Of a stretch of 64,000 nucleotides of DNA, positions 1-8,127 are shown one piece after another. The notes beneath the pieces are model-generated. The model ran no database searches and had not been told where the DNA came from. It saw only the letters and a list, made by a program, of their open reading frames with translations. The translations under genes and the position numbers were made by a program. Position 1 is the first letter of the stretch. Every line of letters begins with the position of its first letter. Source of the DNA: Burkholderia ubonensis (GTDB taxonomy: Bacteria; Pseudomonadota; Gammaproteobacteria; Burkholderiales; Burkholderiaceae); assembly GCF_902833085.1 (NCBI RefSeq), contig NZ_CADFEB010000003.1, positions 744,001 to 808,000 on the forward strand, read 5' to 3'.

Positions 1-30
1 GCCAACCCGGAAAGACTGCGCCGCGCAAGC

Positions 31-933
31 TCATGGCGTCGCGCTATGGCGCCAGTTCGTGGTGATCGGCCTGAACGCGATGCGCAGCAGGCCGATCTTC
101 CCCATGTAGAACCCCATCGCGGACTGCGTCAGATAGCGCTCGTAACGTCCGACAACCGCCTCGCCGACGAGCGAGACCGCCTCGTCGCGCCGCTTGCGCA
201 AGTTGCGCGCCCACGCCTCCATCGTCCGCGCGTAGTGCAGCCGGTGGTTGTACGTCTCGACGATCTCGAGCACGCCGTCTGCAGCCTGCGCGATTTCCGC
301 GAACGTCGGCAGATCTGCGGCCGGGAAGATCTCGTTGTTGATGAACTCACTTGCCTCATCGCGGCGCATGCTGCCGTATGCGATGGTTTGCAGGGACAGA
401 CGGCCGCCGGGTTCGAGCCAGTCCCGGCAGCGCACGAAGAAGTCGCGATAAACCGCGATCTTGTCGGCAATGCTGTCCTCCGGTTTCGCGAAGTGCTCGA
501 ACGCGCCGATCGACACGATTGCGCCGTAGCGTTCGTCCGGCGCATGATCGACCCAGCTTTCGAGCCGCACATGTGCGTTCGGCAATTTCAGGCCGCTCAC
601 ATAGTCGGCCTGATCGTCCGACAACGTAAGCCCGACCACTCGTTCGACGTCCGGCAACGCGGCCGCACACTGCATGAGTCCGCCCCAACCGCAGCCGATA
701 TCGAGCACGCGTCTCGCCCGTGTTGCGCGTGACTGCCCCAGGTGGAACGCGAATTTGCGTCGCTGTGCAGATTCGAGCGGTTCGGCGGACGCCGGATCGT
801 CGTCCGCCCACTGCGCACACGAGTACGCCATCGTCGAATCGAGCCATAGCCCGTAGAATTCGCGGCCAATGTCGTAGTGGTACTGGACCGCCCGCGCGGA
901 CCCGCCGTAGTCCACCGTCTCATGCGCACTCAT
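31..933 (-). CDS. Cyclopropane-fatty-acid/mycolic-acid-type SAM methyltransferase
   Basis: This 300-residue protein belongs to the cyclopropane-fatty-acyl-phospholipid synthase family, which transfers a methylene or methyl group from S-adenosylmethionine to an acyl double bond. The N-terminus carries YHYDIGREFYGLWLD, typical of the family. The SAM-binding motif VLDIGCGWGG lies near residue 80 and GLTLSDDQ follows it. The length fits the short mycolic-acid-type enzymes rather than the longer E. coli Cfa. The ATG overlaps the stop of the upstream acyl carrier protein by four bases, so the two are translationally coupled. The desaturase upstream could create the double bond it modifies. Cyclopropanation, C-methylation and O-methylation cannot be told apart from sequence. 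Confidence 0.85.
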   Translation of the reverse strand: MSAHETVDYGGSARAVQYHYDIGREFYGLWLDSTMAYSCAQWADDDPASAEPLESAQRRKFAFHLGQSRATRARRVLDIGCGWGGLMQCAAALPDVERVVGLTLSDDQADYVSGLKLPNAHVRLESWVDHAPDERYGAIVSIGAFEHFAKPEDSIADKIAVYRDFFVRCRDWLEPGGRLSLQTIAYGSMRRDEASEFINNEIFPAADLPTFAEIAQAADGVLEIVETYNHRLHYARTMEAWARNLRKRRDEAVSLVGEAVVGRYERYLTQSAMGFYMGKIGLLRIAFRPITTNWRHSATP

Positions 934-1229
934 GCGACGCCTCGCTCACATGCGGCGTCGGCCATCCGCTCGGCGATCCTGTGCGCGATGTCGCCGAGCG
1001 TCGGTTCCGCGAACACCATTGCGATCGGCACGTCCACACCGAATCGGTTCTCGAGTTCGATCACCATGGACGTCGCGGTCGCAGAATCGAGGCCGAGCAC
1101 GTCGAGCGAATCTGTCTGCACGATTCGCTCCGGTTCGAGATTCAGAATTTGGCCTATGTACTTCGCACACCATTCGAAAATGGCCTGCGCGTCTTGTTCA
1201 CGCGTGCTCGAAGACGTGACTGCGTTCAT
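930..1229 (-). CDS. Acyl carrier protein (operon A)
   Basis: This 99-residue acidic protein has the carrier-protein signature VLGLDSATATSMVIELEN, whose serine would receive the 4'-phosphopantetheine arm. A GGGGAAA-like ribosome binding site precedes the ATG. Its last four bases overlap the start of the methyltransferase gene. A dedicated carrier next to a desaturase and a lipid-type methyltransferase suggests that the intermediate is processed as an ACP thioester. The roughly 20-residue N-terminal extension before the core helix bundle is somewhat long for an ACP. Confidence 0.88.
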   Translation of the reverse strand: MNAVTSSSTREQDAQAIFEWCAKYIGQILNLEPERIVQTDSLDVLGLDSATATSMVIELENRFGVDVPIAMVFAEPTLGDIAHRIAERMADAACERGVA

Positions 1230-1316
1230 CTATTTTCCCCAATGTGAGTAGGAATACGAACTGCCATGCTCGGAATCTGCATCTCTCGACGGTCATGATT
1301 GCGTGATCGACTTACC

Positions 1317-2291
1317 TCAGGTCCGCATTACTCGCATCTCGACCTGCTCGCGCGCCGGCACCTTGATTTCCTTCGCGAGCCCGAGCAAGCCGAGCACACG
1401 GATGAACCAGTAGCCCGGGTCGACACGATACCAGCGGAGGCCAAATGATGCGGAGCCGGGGAACGCGTGATGGTTGTGATGCCACGATTCACCGAAGATG
1501 AACGGTGCAAGCCAACCGATGTTGCGGCTCTGGTCGCGCGTGGCGAACGAGCGCTTGCCGACCAGATGGCAGAACGAGTTCAGTGACCAGATCCCTTGCT
1601 CGAGCACGAACATCCGCACCATTCCGCCCCAAAGAAAGCCGCTTGCCAAGCCCGTCCACGACCACTCCACGAGCGCGCAAAACACTGCGGGCGTGATGAA
1701 GCCCAGCACAACCCACCGATAGTAATGGCGGCTCACATAGCTCATCGCGGAATCGCGAACGAGGTCCGGCGCATAGTGGACGACGTTCGGATACGGATGC
1801 GCGATCATCCATGTGAAGTGTGCGTGCAGGAAGCCGCGCAGCTTGCCGCGCCAACCCGGACCATGAAGGTTCGGCGAATGCATGTCTCCTTCCTGGTCGC
1901 CGCGCTCGTGATGCCGGCGATGCATCGCGACCCAGGAGATCAGGCCGCCCTGCCCGGCCATCGAGCCTGCGATCGCGAGTGCGATCCGCGTGCCGCGCGT
2001 CGCGGTATACGACTTGTGCGCGAACAGCCGGTGATAGCCGGACGAGATTCCGAGCCCCGAGAACGTCCACATCGTGAGGAACGCGACGAGTTCCGGCCAG
2101 CCGATTGGCCGCGCGAAAAGCCACGCAAGCGCGGCGAGCGTGCCGAAAAACGGCAACACGTCGAACAGAATGAAGTGCCGACGCTGTAGCCGATGGATGT
2201 ACGGATCGTCGATGACGCGCCGCTTCGCGGCGATCCCGAGCGTATCGCCCGTGAAAACCGACCGGAACTCACTGTCGAAATCGCCTGTCAC
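1317..2291 (-). CDS. Membrane fatty-acyl desaturase (acyl-CoA delta-9 type)
   Basis: This is a membrane diiron desaturase of the stearoyl-CoA desaturase class with the three histidine boxes HRLFAH, HRRHH and HHNHH in the usual order and several hydrophobic segments between them. The C-terminal stretch after HHNHH, including GLRWYRVDPGYW, is typical of acyl-CoA delta-9 enzymes. I place the start at a GTG five bases after a GGAGG. An upstream in-frame TTG at 2312 has no such signal. In this operon it may desaturate the ACP- or CoA-bound chain that the downstream methyltransferase modifies. Housekeeping lipid desaturation is the alternative. Confidence 0.85.
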   Translation of the reverse strand: MTGDFDSEFRSVFTGDTLGIAAKRRVIDDPYIHRLQRRHFILFDVLPFFGTLAALAWLFARPIGWPELVAFLTMWTFSGLGISSGYHRLFAHKSYTATRGTRIALAIAGSMAGQGGLISWVAMHRRHHERGDQEGDMHSPNLHGPGWRGKLRGFLHAHFTWMIAHPYPNVVHYAPDLVRDSAMSYVSRHYYRWVVLGFITPAVFCALVEWSWTGLASGFLWGGMVRMFVLEQGIWSLNSFCHLVGKRSFATRDQSRNIGWLAPFIFGESWHHNHHAFPGSASFGLRWYRVDPGYWFIRVLGLLGLAKEIKVPAREQVEMRVMRT

Positions 2292-2393
2292 CCGTGCCTC
2301 CGTTCGATGCAATCGTATTCAACCGTTTCCGCTGCCGCCTCTGCACGTCGTCCGATATGCCGAGGGCCAGGTCCGACGCACGCTCTCTTTCCT

Positions 2394-3581
2394 TCATGCC
2401 AAGTGCGCAATTTCGTTGCTCCTTTGTGGTATTTCCCAAGACGCGCGATCGGAGATGGTCGACGACGCGCCTGTCGCGAGCTGTCCCGCAACGAACACAA
2501 ACCGAGGTTCGCGATGTTCGAACAGCTGCAGGAAAGCCGCGCTGCATGGCCCCTGGCGTTCCAGGTCGTGCAGGTCGAAGAGGCATAGGTCCGCTTGCAT
2601 CCCCGGCGCAATGCGGCCGCAGTATTGCGACACGCCCAGCGTGGCAGCCGCCCGAATCGTCGCATCGTCCACACCGGCGTCCGCGTCGACCAACGCAGAT
2701 TCGATGAACGGACCGGCCGTCGTCAGATCGGTCGCAAACGAACCATCGCCGAGACGCATCTCGGGTTTGCGTTGCGAGAAGGGCTCACGCCGTGCGCCCG
2801 AGCACGTGGATGCCGGCAAGCGCTTGCGGCGCCGGTGCATTCTCATCGCATCCTGAAGGCCGACGACGTCGGCGCCCGATCGCCTCAGCGTGTCGAGATC
2901 CCTGGGGGTGACTTGCGACAGTCCCGATACCGTCGTACCCGGCTCGATCAGCCGCAAAAATGAAAGCAGTTGTATTTCGCTGCAGAAGAATCGCTCGCGA
3001 AATGCTTGGGCTGCTTCCGGGCTCTCCGACAAGACCACGCAGAGACCTTGACCGATGGCCGCCGCGAACTTCTGCGCATAGACGAGTTCAGATGCAGACA
3101 AAACCGACGAGCAGTGAATCGCCGGGGCGACGCGCACGCGATTGAGCTTTGCCAGGCTCGCAATCCGACTGAAAATGCGCGCGTCTCGTCCATCCAGAAT
3201 CTCTTCCCCGTTCCACTCGCGGCCAGGTGAATTCAGAACCAGGCGCAGGACCAACTGAACCTGTGTCTGACTCGCCGTCAGAATGCATTCGCTCGCAGTC
3301 CGGCAAGTCGCACCGGCAGTCGTGACGCCTGCTCGCAACAATCGCTCCGACCCTCGCTGGATCGTCGGCAGATCGGTTTGCGCGAGTATCAGACCGGGTG
3401 TGCACGCGTAGTCGCGGCCATCGATTGCGTACTCGATCTTCGACGACCCTGGCGCGCCGACGCTCGTGATCCATTGGCCATCGATTTCAATATCGCCGAC
3501 TTCGAATCGACGCGTTTCGTGGTCAAAGTACGTAATACCCTTGAGTGCCCAGCTTGCAGGGCAATGACCCAGCGTTAGCAT
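2394..3581 (-). CDS. Amidohydrolase-like protein lacking the HxH metal site
   Basis: The fold signature is of the imidazolonepropionase/dihydroorotase-like amidohydrolases: a short N-terminal beta sandwich, then TPGLILAQTDLP where active members read PGxIDxHxH, then RAGVTTAGATC and a C-terminal GRIAPGMQADLCLFD strand. Both histidines of the HxH pair are absent, so the canonical metal centre cannot form. The 395-residue length is normal. The start follows an unusually strong purine tract (GGGGGAGGGGGC). The gene is intact and in frame, so the loss looks selected rather than decayed. It may be structural, or catalyse a metal-independent step. Amide hydrolysis should not be assumed. Confidence 0.6.
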   Translation of the reverse strand: MLTLGHCPASWALKGITYFDHETRRFEVGDIEIDGQWITSVGAPGSSKIEYAIDGRDYACTPGLILAQTDLPTIQRGSERLLRAGVTTAGATCRTASECILTASQTQVQLVLRLVLNSPGREWNGEEILDGRDARIFSRIASLAKLNRVRVAPAIHCSSVLSASELVYAQKFAAAIGQGLCVVLSESPEAAQAFRERFFCSEIQLLSFLRLIEPGTTVSGLSQVTPRDLDTLRRSGADVVGLQDAMRMHRRRKRLPASTCSGARREPFSQRKPEMRLGDGSFATDLTTAGPFIESALVDADAGVDDATIRAAATLGVSQYCGRIAPGMQADLCLFDLHDLERQGPCSAAFLQLFEHREPRFVFVAGQLATGASSTISDRASWEIPQRSNEIAHLA

Positions 3582-3652
3582 GCCCCCTCCCCCGCATCGT
3601 TGCGTGCCTTGTGGCGTTCGCGCGACTCGTGCAGCCACCTCGCACGCAGGAT

Positions 3653-4648
3653 TCACACAATTCGATTGAGCTGAAATCCGAGGCCGTCTATCTGGGCCTT
3701 CAGGACATTTCCAGGACGCAGAAACGTGCCTCGCTCCGCGCCTGTGCCGGCAGGTGTACCCGTCGCAATGACGTCTCCGGGAAGCAATTCGCACCGCGCC
3801 GACAAATATTCGATCTGCCGCGGGATGTCGATGATCATGTCGCTCACCAGCTCGCTCTGCATGAGCTCGCCGTCCACCCAGAGCCGGAGGCGCAGCGCGC
3901 CCACATCGGACACACAGCACGCAGGGACGATGACCGGGCCGGCCGGCATGGACGCCGGCATCCCTTTCCCCCGCAACCAGTCGGCGCCGGGGAAATCCTT
4001 GCGGTATATCTTGCTTCGATCCGTCAGGTCATTGAGGATCGTATAACCCGCTACGTGCGAAAGCGCCTGATCGCGCTTGACGTTTCTCGTCCTGCGTCCG
4101 ATGACGACACCAAGCTCCACTTCCCAGTCCATCTGATGCTCGGTATCCGGTACCGCGATATCCGCGTATGGCGCGGCCAACCCCGAGTTAGGCCGGAGAA
4201 AGAAATACGGCTCGCCCTGGCGCGATCGTTTTTCAACCATTCGCTCGGCAGTCGGTCGTCGTTCCGATATCGGCAACACGTCTATTTCGGGATCACCGCC
4301 GCGCGAGATAATCAATTCGACCAGCTGCTTGCGATAATTCGCGGAAGAGCAGTAAATTTGCGCGCGCGGCAACAACGGCGCATGAAACTGCAAGTCCGAC
4401 AGATCGATCCAATGCCGCTCATCGATGCCCTTGAAGCCGGATCGATGCGCGTCGAGGACAGTTGCCGACAATGCATCCCAGTCGTCGAAGATACCAGCCG
4501 CGCTGCCGGTTTTCCGATACTCCACGTCATGCACGACATCGGCAAGCGCAATCGCCCGGCTTCCCGTCACAATCGCGTCAAACGGCGTTTGTCCTGCCTT
4601 TGAAACCACTGCAAATGCGAATCCGTGTTCAAGCTCAATACCGTTCAT
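3653..4648 (-). CDS. Fumarylacetoacetate hydrolase (FAH) family enzyme
   Basis: This 331-residue protein has the FAH-fold C-terminal domain, with the acidic metal-binding block WEVELGVVIGR, the NDLTDR segment and the closing DVIATGTPAGTG motif. The N-terminal half is the usual variable domain. Family members cleave C-C bonds of beta-diketones, or act as decarboxylases, hydratases or tautomerases on dicarbonyl acids, using Mg2+ or Ca2+. It lies 71 bases upstream of the amidohydrolase-like gene on the same strand. In a biosynthetic operon it probably handles a beta-keto or enol intermediate. The substrate cannot be inferred. Confidence 0.82.
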   Translation of the reverse strand: MNGIELEHGFAFAVVSKAGQTPFDAIVTGSRAIALADVVHDVEYRKTGSAAGIFDDWDALSATVLDAHRSGFKGIDERHWIDLSDLQFHAPLLPRAQIYCSSANYRKQLVELIISRGGDPEIDVLPISERRPTAERMVEKRSRQGEPYFFLRPNSGLAAPYADIAVPDTEHQMDWEVELGVVIGRRTRNVKRDQALSHVAGYTILNDLTDRSKIYRKDFPGADWLRGKGMPASMPAGPVIVPACCVSDVGALRLRLWVDGELMQSELVSDMIIDIPRQIEYLSARCELLPGDVIATGTPAGTGAERGTFLRPGNVLKAQIDGLGFQLNRIV

Positions 4649-4759
4649 AGGGATCCTGGAATGATTAGACGGCCGCTACGTACACGCTATCGGGTCTGCG
4701 TGACGGGACAGCGGGAAGCGTGGTTCGACGGTTCCCGCCGTTCCCTGCCTCAGGCCCGG

Positions 4760-4912
4760 TCAAAACAGCGGATAAATGGTCTTTTCATTCTTCTTCTTTC
4801 GCCGAAACAGCTTGGCGACCACGGTTTCCCATAGCGATTGACGCTGCACCGCGCCAGTGCGCGCCGGTGCGGCCTGACGAACGGTCGGTTGCTTCTGACT
4901 CCGGGTATTCAT
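4760..4912 (-). CDS. Small basic protein, 50 residues, unknown
   Basis: This 50-residue ORF starts at an ATG five bases behind a perfect AGGAGG, and only eight bases after the SGNH gene ends. The sequence is rich in Lys/Arg and ends KKNEKTIYPLF. Carbamoyltransferase-SxtJ-SGNH gene sets often contain a tiny DUF5989 protein ending in a similar IYTLF. Here the hydrophobic helix normally present in DUF5989 is not evident, so homology is only a suggestion. The ribosome binding site and position make translation likely. Confidence 0.5.
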   Translation of the reverse strand: MNTRSQKQPTVRQAAPARTGAVQRQSLWETVVAKLFRRKKKNEKTIYPLF

Positions 4913-4920
4913 ATAACCTC

Positions 4921-6024
4921 CTAATGGCCATATTGAAGAAGCGCTCCCGCATGACGCGGTTGCGATTTGGCAACGACAAGCGCATCGATCAGCTCGGCAA
5001 CGACCGCGCAGCCGTCGTCGGTCAGATGTGCACGATCCACAAACAGCCACTTGCCCTGACATGCATCGCGCTCGATGGCTTCCGTGACGTCGACGAACGG
5101 CACCGTCAGTCCGTCGCACATTTCTCGTACGGCGCGCCGGAATCGCGCACCCACCGCCTTGTCGCCGATCTCGGCTGTCGCATTCGATTGCCCTCCTGCC
5201 ATCTTGTCGAGCAAATCGAAAAGCGTCGCCTCGCTCTCGTGCAGAATCCGATCTGGCCACGTTGCGAATGGTTGAAGGGCATAGAACAGCGATATGCCCT
5301 GTGCCTGGCAAATCGCCGCCCAATGCTGGACGTCGCGCTCGATCCCGGCAATGGCGATCTCATGTCGATCCCTGTCTCCACGCGCGTCACTCGCGGTGGC
5401 CGGAGGCGCCGTGCCGGCGCCTTCATGCCGCGCCAGTTTCTTCCAGAGGCCCTGCTTCGGCTTGTATCCGTTCTTCACATCCTCCATCGCCCGATAGAAA
5501 TCCTCGGAGAAGAAGAATTCACCGAATGGGCTGCGCAGACGCGTAGCCGGATCAGCGAGCACCAGGTTGTTGAGTCCGCTCAAAAGCACGACGTTCCGTA
5601 CCGCAGGCAATTCGTCACGCAGCAGCAAGAATGCGACCAGCTCTTGCGCGGACGTGAAGCCACGCCCGCCGAAATTCAGCCATGGCGCCCCGCCCGATTC
5701 CAGAGCGGTCAATCGCGAGCTGATCGTCAGACTGTCTCGCGTGCAGCCGAGACCAAAGGTAACCGAGCCACCGACGAGCAGGTTCACCTCCGAGACGCCA
5801 CGCAGGTCGCCGAGGGAAATCTCCGCTTCTCCATTGCGTCCGCTGCCGTACCGAAACCCCCATCGATCCGTGCTGACCACCTCGGATAGATAGTTTTCCG
5901 GATGAAAGAACATCACGTGCGGGTGCCATCTCAGTCGAGATGGCGCCATGAGGCGATCGTATTCCACCATCTGCGGAACGAGTGCGTACCGATCGTCAGC
6001 CCACCGTTTCATCGCGCCGGACAT
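4921..6024 (-). CDS. SGNH-hydrolase-like protein
   Basis: The protein (367 residues from the chosen ATG) carries the SGNH blocks in order: GGSVTFG (block I, candidate nucleophile Ser), NFGGRGFTS (block II), LSGLNN (block III) and DRAHLTDDG near the C-terminus (block V, Asp and His of the triad). There is no signal peptide. SGNH proteins of this kind commonly sit next to TobZ/NodU-like carbamoyltransferases and SxtJ proteins, as here. They act as esterases or acyltransferases. An AGGAG lies four bases before the chosen ATG. In-frame alternatives are a GTG twelve bases upstream and an ATG twelve bases downstream. Confidence 0.72.
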   Translation of the reverse strand: MSGAMKRWADDRYALVPQMVEYDRLMAPSRLRWHPHVMFFHPENYLSEVVSTDRWGFRYGSGRNGEAEISLGDLRGVSEVNLLVGGSVTFGLGCTRDSLTISSRLTALESGGAPWLNFGGRGFTSAQELVAFLLLRDELPAVRNVVLLSGLNNLVLADPATRLRSPFGEFFFSEDFYRAMEDVKNGYKPKQGLWKKLARHEGAGTAPPATASDARGDRDRHEIAIAGIERDVQHWAAICQAQGISLFYALQPFATWPDRILHESEATLFDLLDKMAGGQSNATAEIGDKAVGARFRRAVREMCDGLTVPFVDVTEAIERDACQGKWLFVDRAHLTDDGCAVVAELIDALVVAKSQPRHAGALLQYGH

Positions 6025-6066
6025 GCCGCTCCTCACTGGCGATCTTCGATCGCCTATAACGCCCTT

Positions 6067-6255
6067 CTACGAAGCGCGCGAAAAATTTGGACGATAGTTC
6101 TTCTTTGCCTGGACGCGGTATGTCGACGCCTTGCGATCCCATTTCATTGCAACCGGGTCATGGAACAGGCGCACGAGCAAAGCGATCGGAGATACGATTG
6201 CAAAGAAAACCAGTGCCACCCCGACACGCCACGCCACTTCCTTCAGTTCAGCCAT
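6067..6255 (-). CDS. SxtJ-like small membrane protein
   Basis: This 62-residue protein has one hydrophobic helix (about residues 10-28) followed by the pattern LVRLFHDPVAMKWDRKASTY. That pattern matches the C-terminal part of SxtJ-family membrane proteins, named for their position beside the saxitoxin carbamoyltransferase but found widely next to NodU/TobZ-like genes. AAGGAG lies eight bases before the ATG. It falls 21 bases after the carbamoyltransferase stop, so it is co-transcribed. It probably tethers or assists the carbamoyltransferase. No activity is established for the family. Confidence 0.68.
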   Translation of the reverse strand: MAELKEVAWRVGVALVFFAIVSPIALLVRLFHDPVAMKWDRKASTYRVQAKKNYRPNFSRAS

Positions 6256-6276
6256 ATACGAAGCTCCTTGGTTTCA

Positions 6277-8127
6277 TCAATCGAGCGCGAATTCCTCTTT
6301 CCATGCCGTGTCCCGCTCCTGGGCCGGTTGCTGCTCTTTCAGCAATACGCAGTTGCCCAATACCAGGCAGTCCATTTCAGTCCGCATAAAACAGCGGTAC
6401 GCGTCGGCCGGCGACTCGACGATGGGTTCGCCGCGCACGTTGAACGAGCTGTTGACCACCATCGGGCAACCCGACCGTTCATAGAAGTGCGTCAGCAGCC
6501 TGTGGAATCGCGGATTGGTTTGCGCATGCACGGTTTGCACACGCGCCGAGAAGTCGACGTGCGTGATCGCCGGCACGGTGGATCGCGGTACGTTCAGCTT
6601 GGCGATCCCGAAAAGCTTCCCGTAATTTTCGTCGACGGGTAATCGATGTGCGTCGAGCACCGGCGCCACGATCAGCATGTACGGGCTGGCGCGGTCTTGC
6701 AGGAACCATTCCGACACGTGTTCTGCCAATATCGAAGGCGCGAACGGACGAAACGACTCGCGATACTTGATCTTCAGGTTCATCGTGCTTTGCATTTTGG
6801 TGCTGCGCGGATCCCCGATGATCGAGCGGCTTCCAAGCGCGCGAGGACCGAATTCCATGCGCCCCTGGAACCAGCCGATCACTTTCTCCTCGGCCAGCAG
6901 TTCGGCAACATACTCGGCAAGATGCGCTTCATCCATCCGGTAGTACGGGGCGCCGACCGAGTCGAGATAAGCGATCACTTCCTCGTCCGTATAGGCGGGC
7001 CCGAGATAGGCGCCGAACATGGCGTCGTTGCGTCCGTCGGCATGCCGGGAACTCGTCGTGTCCGCATGGTATGCAACGAGCGCTGCGCCCAGCGCCCCGC
7101 CGGCATCGCCCGCCGCGGGCTGGATCCATACATCGTCGAACGGACCCTCGCGCAATAACCGGCCATTGGCAACGCAGTTGAGCGCCACGCCGCCGGCGAG
7201 GCAAAGATTCCGCTCTCCGGTTTCACGATGAATCGTTCTGGCGAGACGAAGCACCACCTCTTCCGTGACGGCTTGAACCGAGGCGGCCAGATCCATTTCC
7301 CTTTGAGTCAACTCCGTCTCGGGTTCGCGCCTCGCCCCGCCGAAGAGCGCAGCGAATTTCTCGTTGGTCATCGTGAGACCGGTCGCATAGTTGAAATACG
7401 ACATATCCAGGCGAAACGTACCGTCGTCCTTGAGATCCATCAGCGTGGAAAGGATCACGTCCCGGTATCGCGGTACGCCATAAGGTGCAAGCCCCATCAC
7501 CTTGTATTCGCCGGAGTCCACCTTGAAGCCGCAAAAATAGGTGAACGCGGAATAGAGCAGCCCCAGAGAGTGCGGGAAATCGATCTGCCACAGCGGCGTG
7601 ATCGATGTATCTTTCCCTAGCCAGGCGCTCGTCGTCGCCCACTCTCCCACGCCATCAAGGCACAAGACCGCGGCGCTGCGAAAAGGACTCGGGTAAAAAG
7701 CCGATGCGGCATGAGAAAGATGATGTTCGGAAAACAGCAGCGGAGGAAGTTCGCTCAACGAGAGTCCGCCGAATTTCGCGAGTTCGGCGTACAAGGACGA
7801 CTTGACATGAAGTTTGTCGCGCATCCACGACGGCATCGCTTCGGCGAACGACGCAAAACCTTTCGGCGCGAACGCGAGATAGGTCTTCAGGAGCCGGTCG
7901 AATTTCGCAAGCGGCTTGTCATAGAAGATGACCGATTCGAGCTGATCGAGGCGCAGGCCGGCTTCCCGCAAACAATATTGAATCGCGTTTTCCGGAAAGC
8001 GGCTATCTTGCTTTTTGCGTGTAAAACGCTCCTCCTGAGCTGCGGCGACGATGACTCCATCTTTTATCAGCGCCGCGGCACTGTCGTGGTAGTAGGCGGA
8101 TATGCCGAGAATCGCGCGACTTTTCAT
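6277..8127 (-). CDS. O-carbamoyltransferase (NodU/TobZ/CmcH family)
   Basis: This 616-residue protein has both domains of the family. The N-terminal Kae1-like domain opens with ILGISAYYHDSAAALIKDG and includes AGGVALNCVANGRL. The C-terminal domain includes GRMEFGPRALGSRSIIGDPR and MVVNSSFNVRGEPIV. These enzymes make carbamoyl-adenylate from carbamoyl phosphate and ATP and move the carbamoyl group to a hydroxyl on a natural product. The ATG overlaps the upstream stop as ATGA; an in-frame upstream extension to 8322 lies inside the preceding gene and is rejected. The product of region A is therefore expected to carry a carbamate ester. Confidence 0.9.
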   Translation of the reverse strand: MKSRAILGISAYYHDSAAALIKDGVIVAAAQEERFTRKKQDSRFPENAIQYCLREAGLRLDQLESVIFYDKPLAKFDRLLKTYLAFAPKGFASFAEAMPSWMRDKLHVKSSLYAELAKFGGLSLSELPPLLFSEHHLSHAASAFYPSPFRSAAVLCLDGVGEWATTSAWLGKDTSITPLWQIDFPHSLGLLYSAFTYFCGFKVDSGEYKVMGLAPYGVPRYRDVILSTLMDLKDDGTFRLDMSYFNYATGLTMTNEKFAALFGGARREPETELTQREMDLAASVQAVTEEVVLRLARTIHRETGERNLCLAGGVALNCVANGRLLREGPFDDVWIQPAAGDAGGALGAALVAYHADTTSSRHADGRNDAMFGAYLGPAYTDEEVIAYLDSVGAPYYRMDEAHLAEYVAELLAEEKVIGWFQGRMEFGPRALGSRSIIGDPRSTKMQSTMNLKIKYRESFRPFAPSILAEHVSEWFLQDRASPYMLIVAPVLDAHRLPVDENYGKLFGIAKLNVPRSTVPAITHVDFSARVQTVHAQTNPRFHRLLTHFYERSGCPMVVNSSFNVRGEPIVESPADAYRCFMRTEMDCLVLGNCVLLKEQQPAQERDTAWKEEFALD

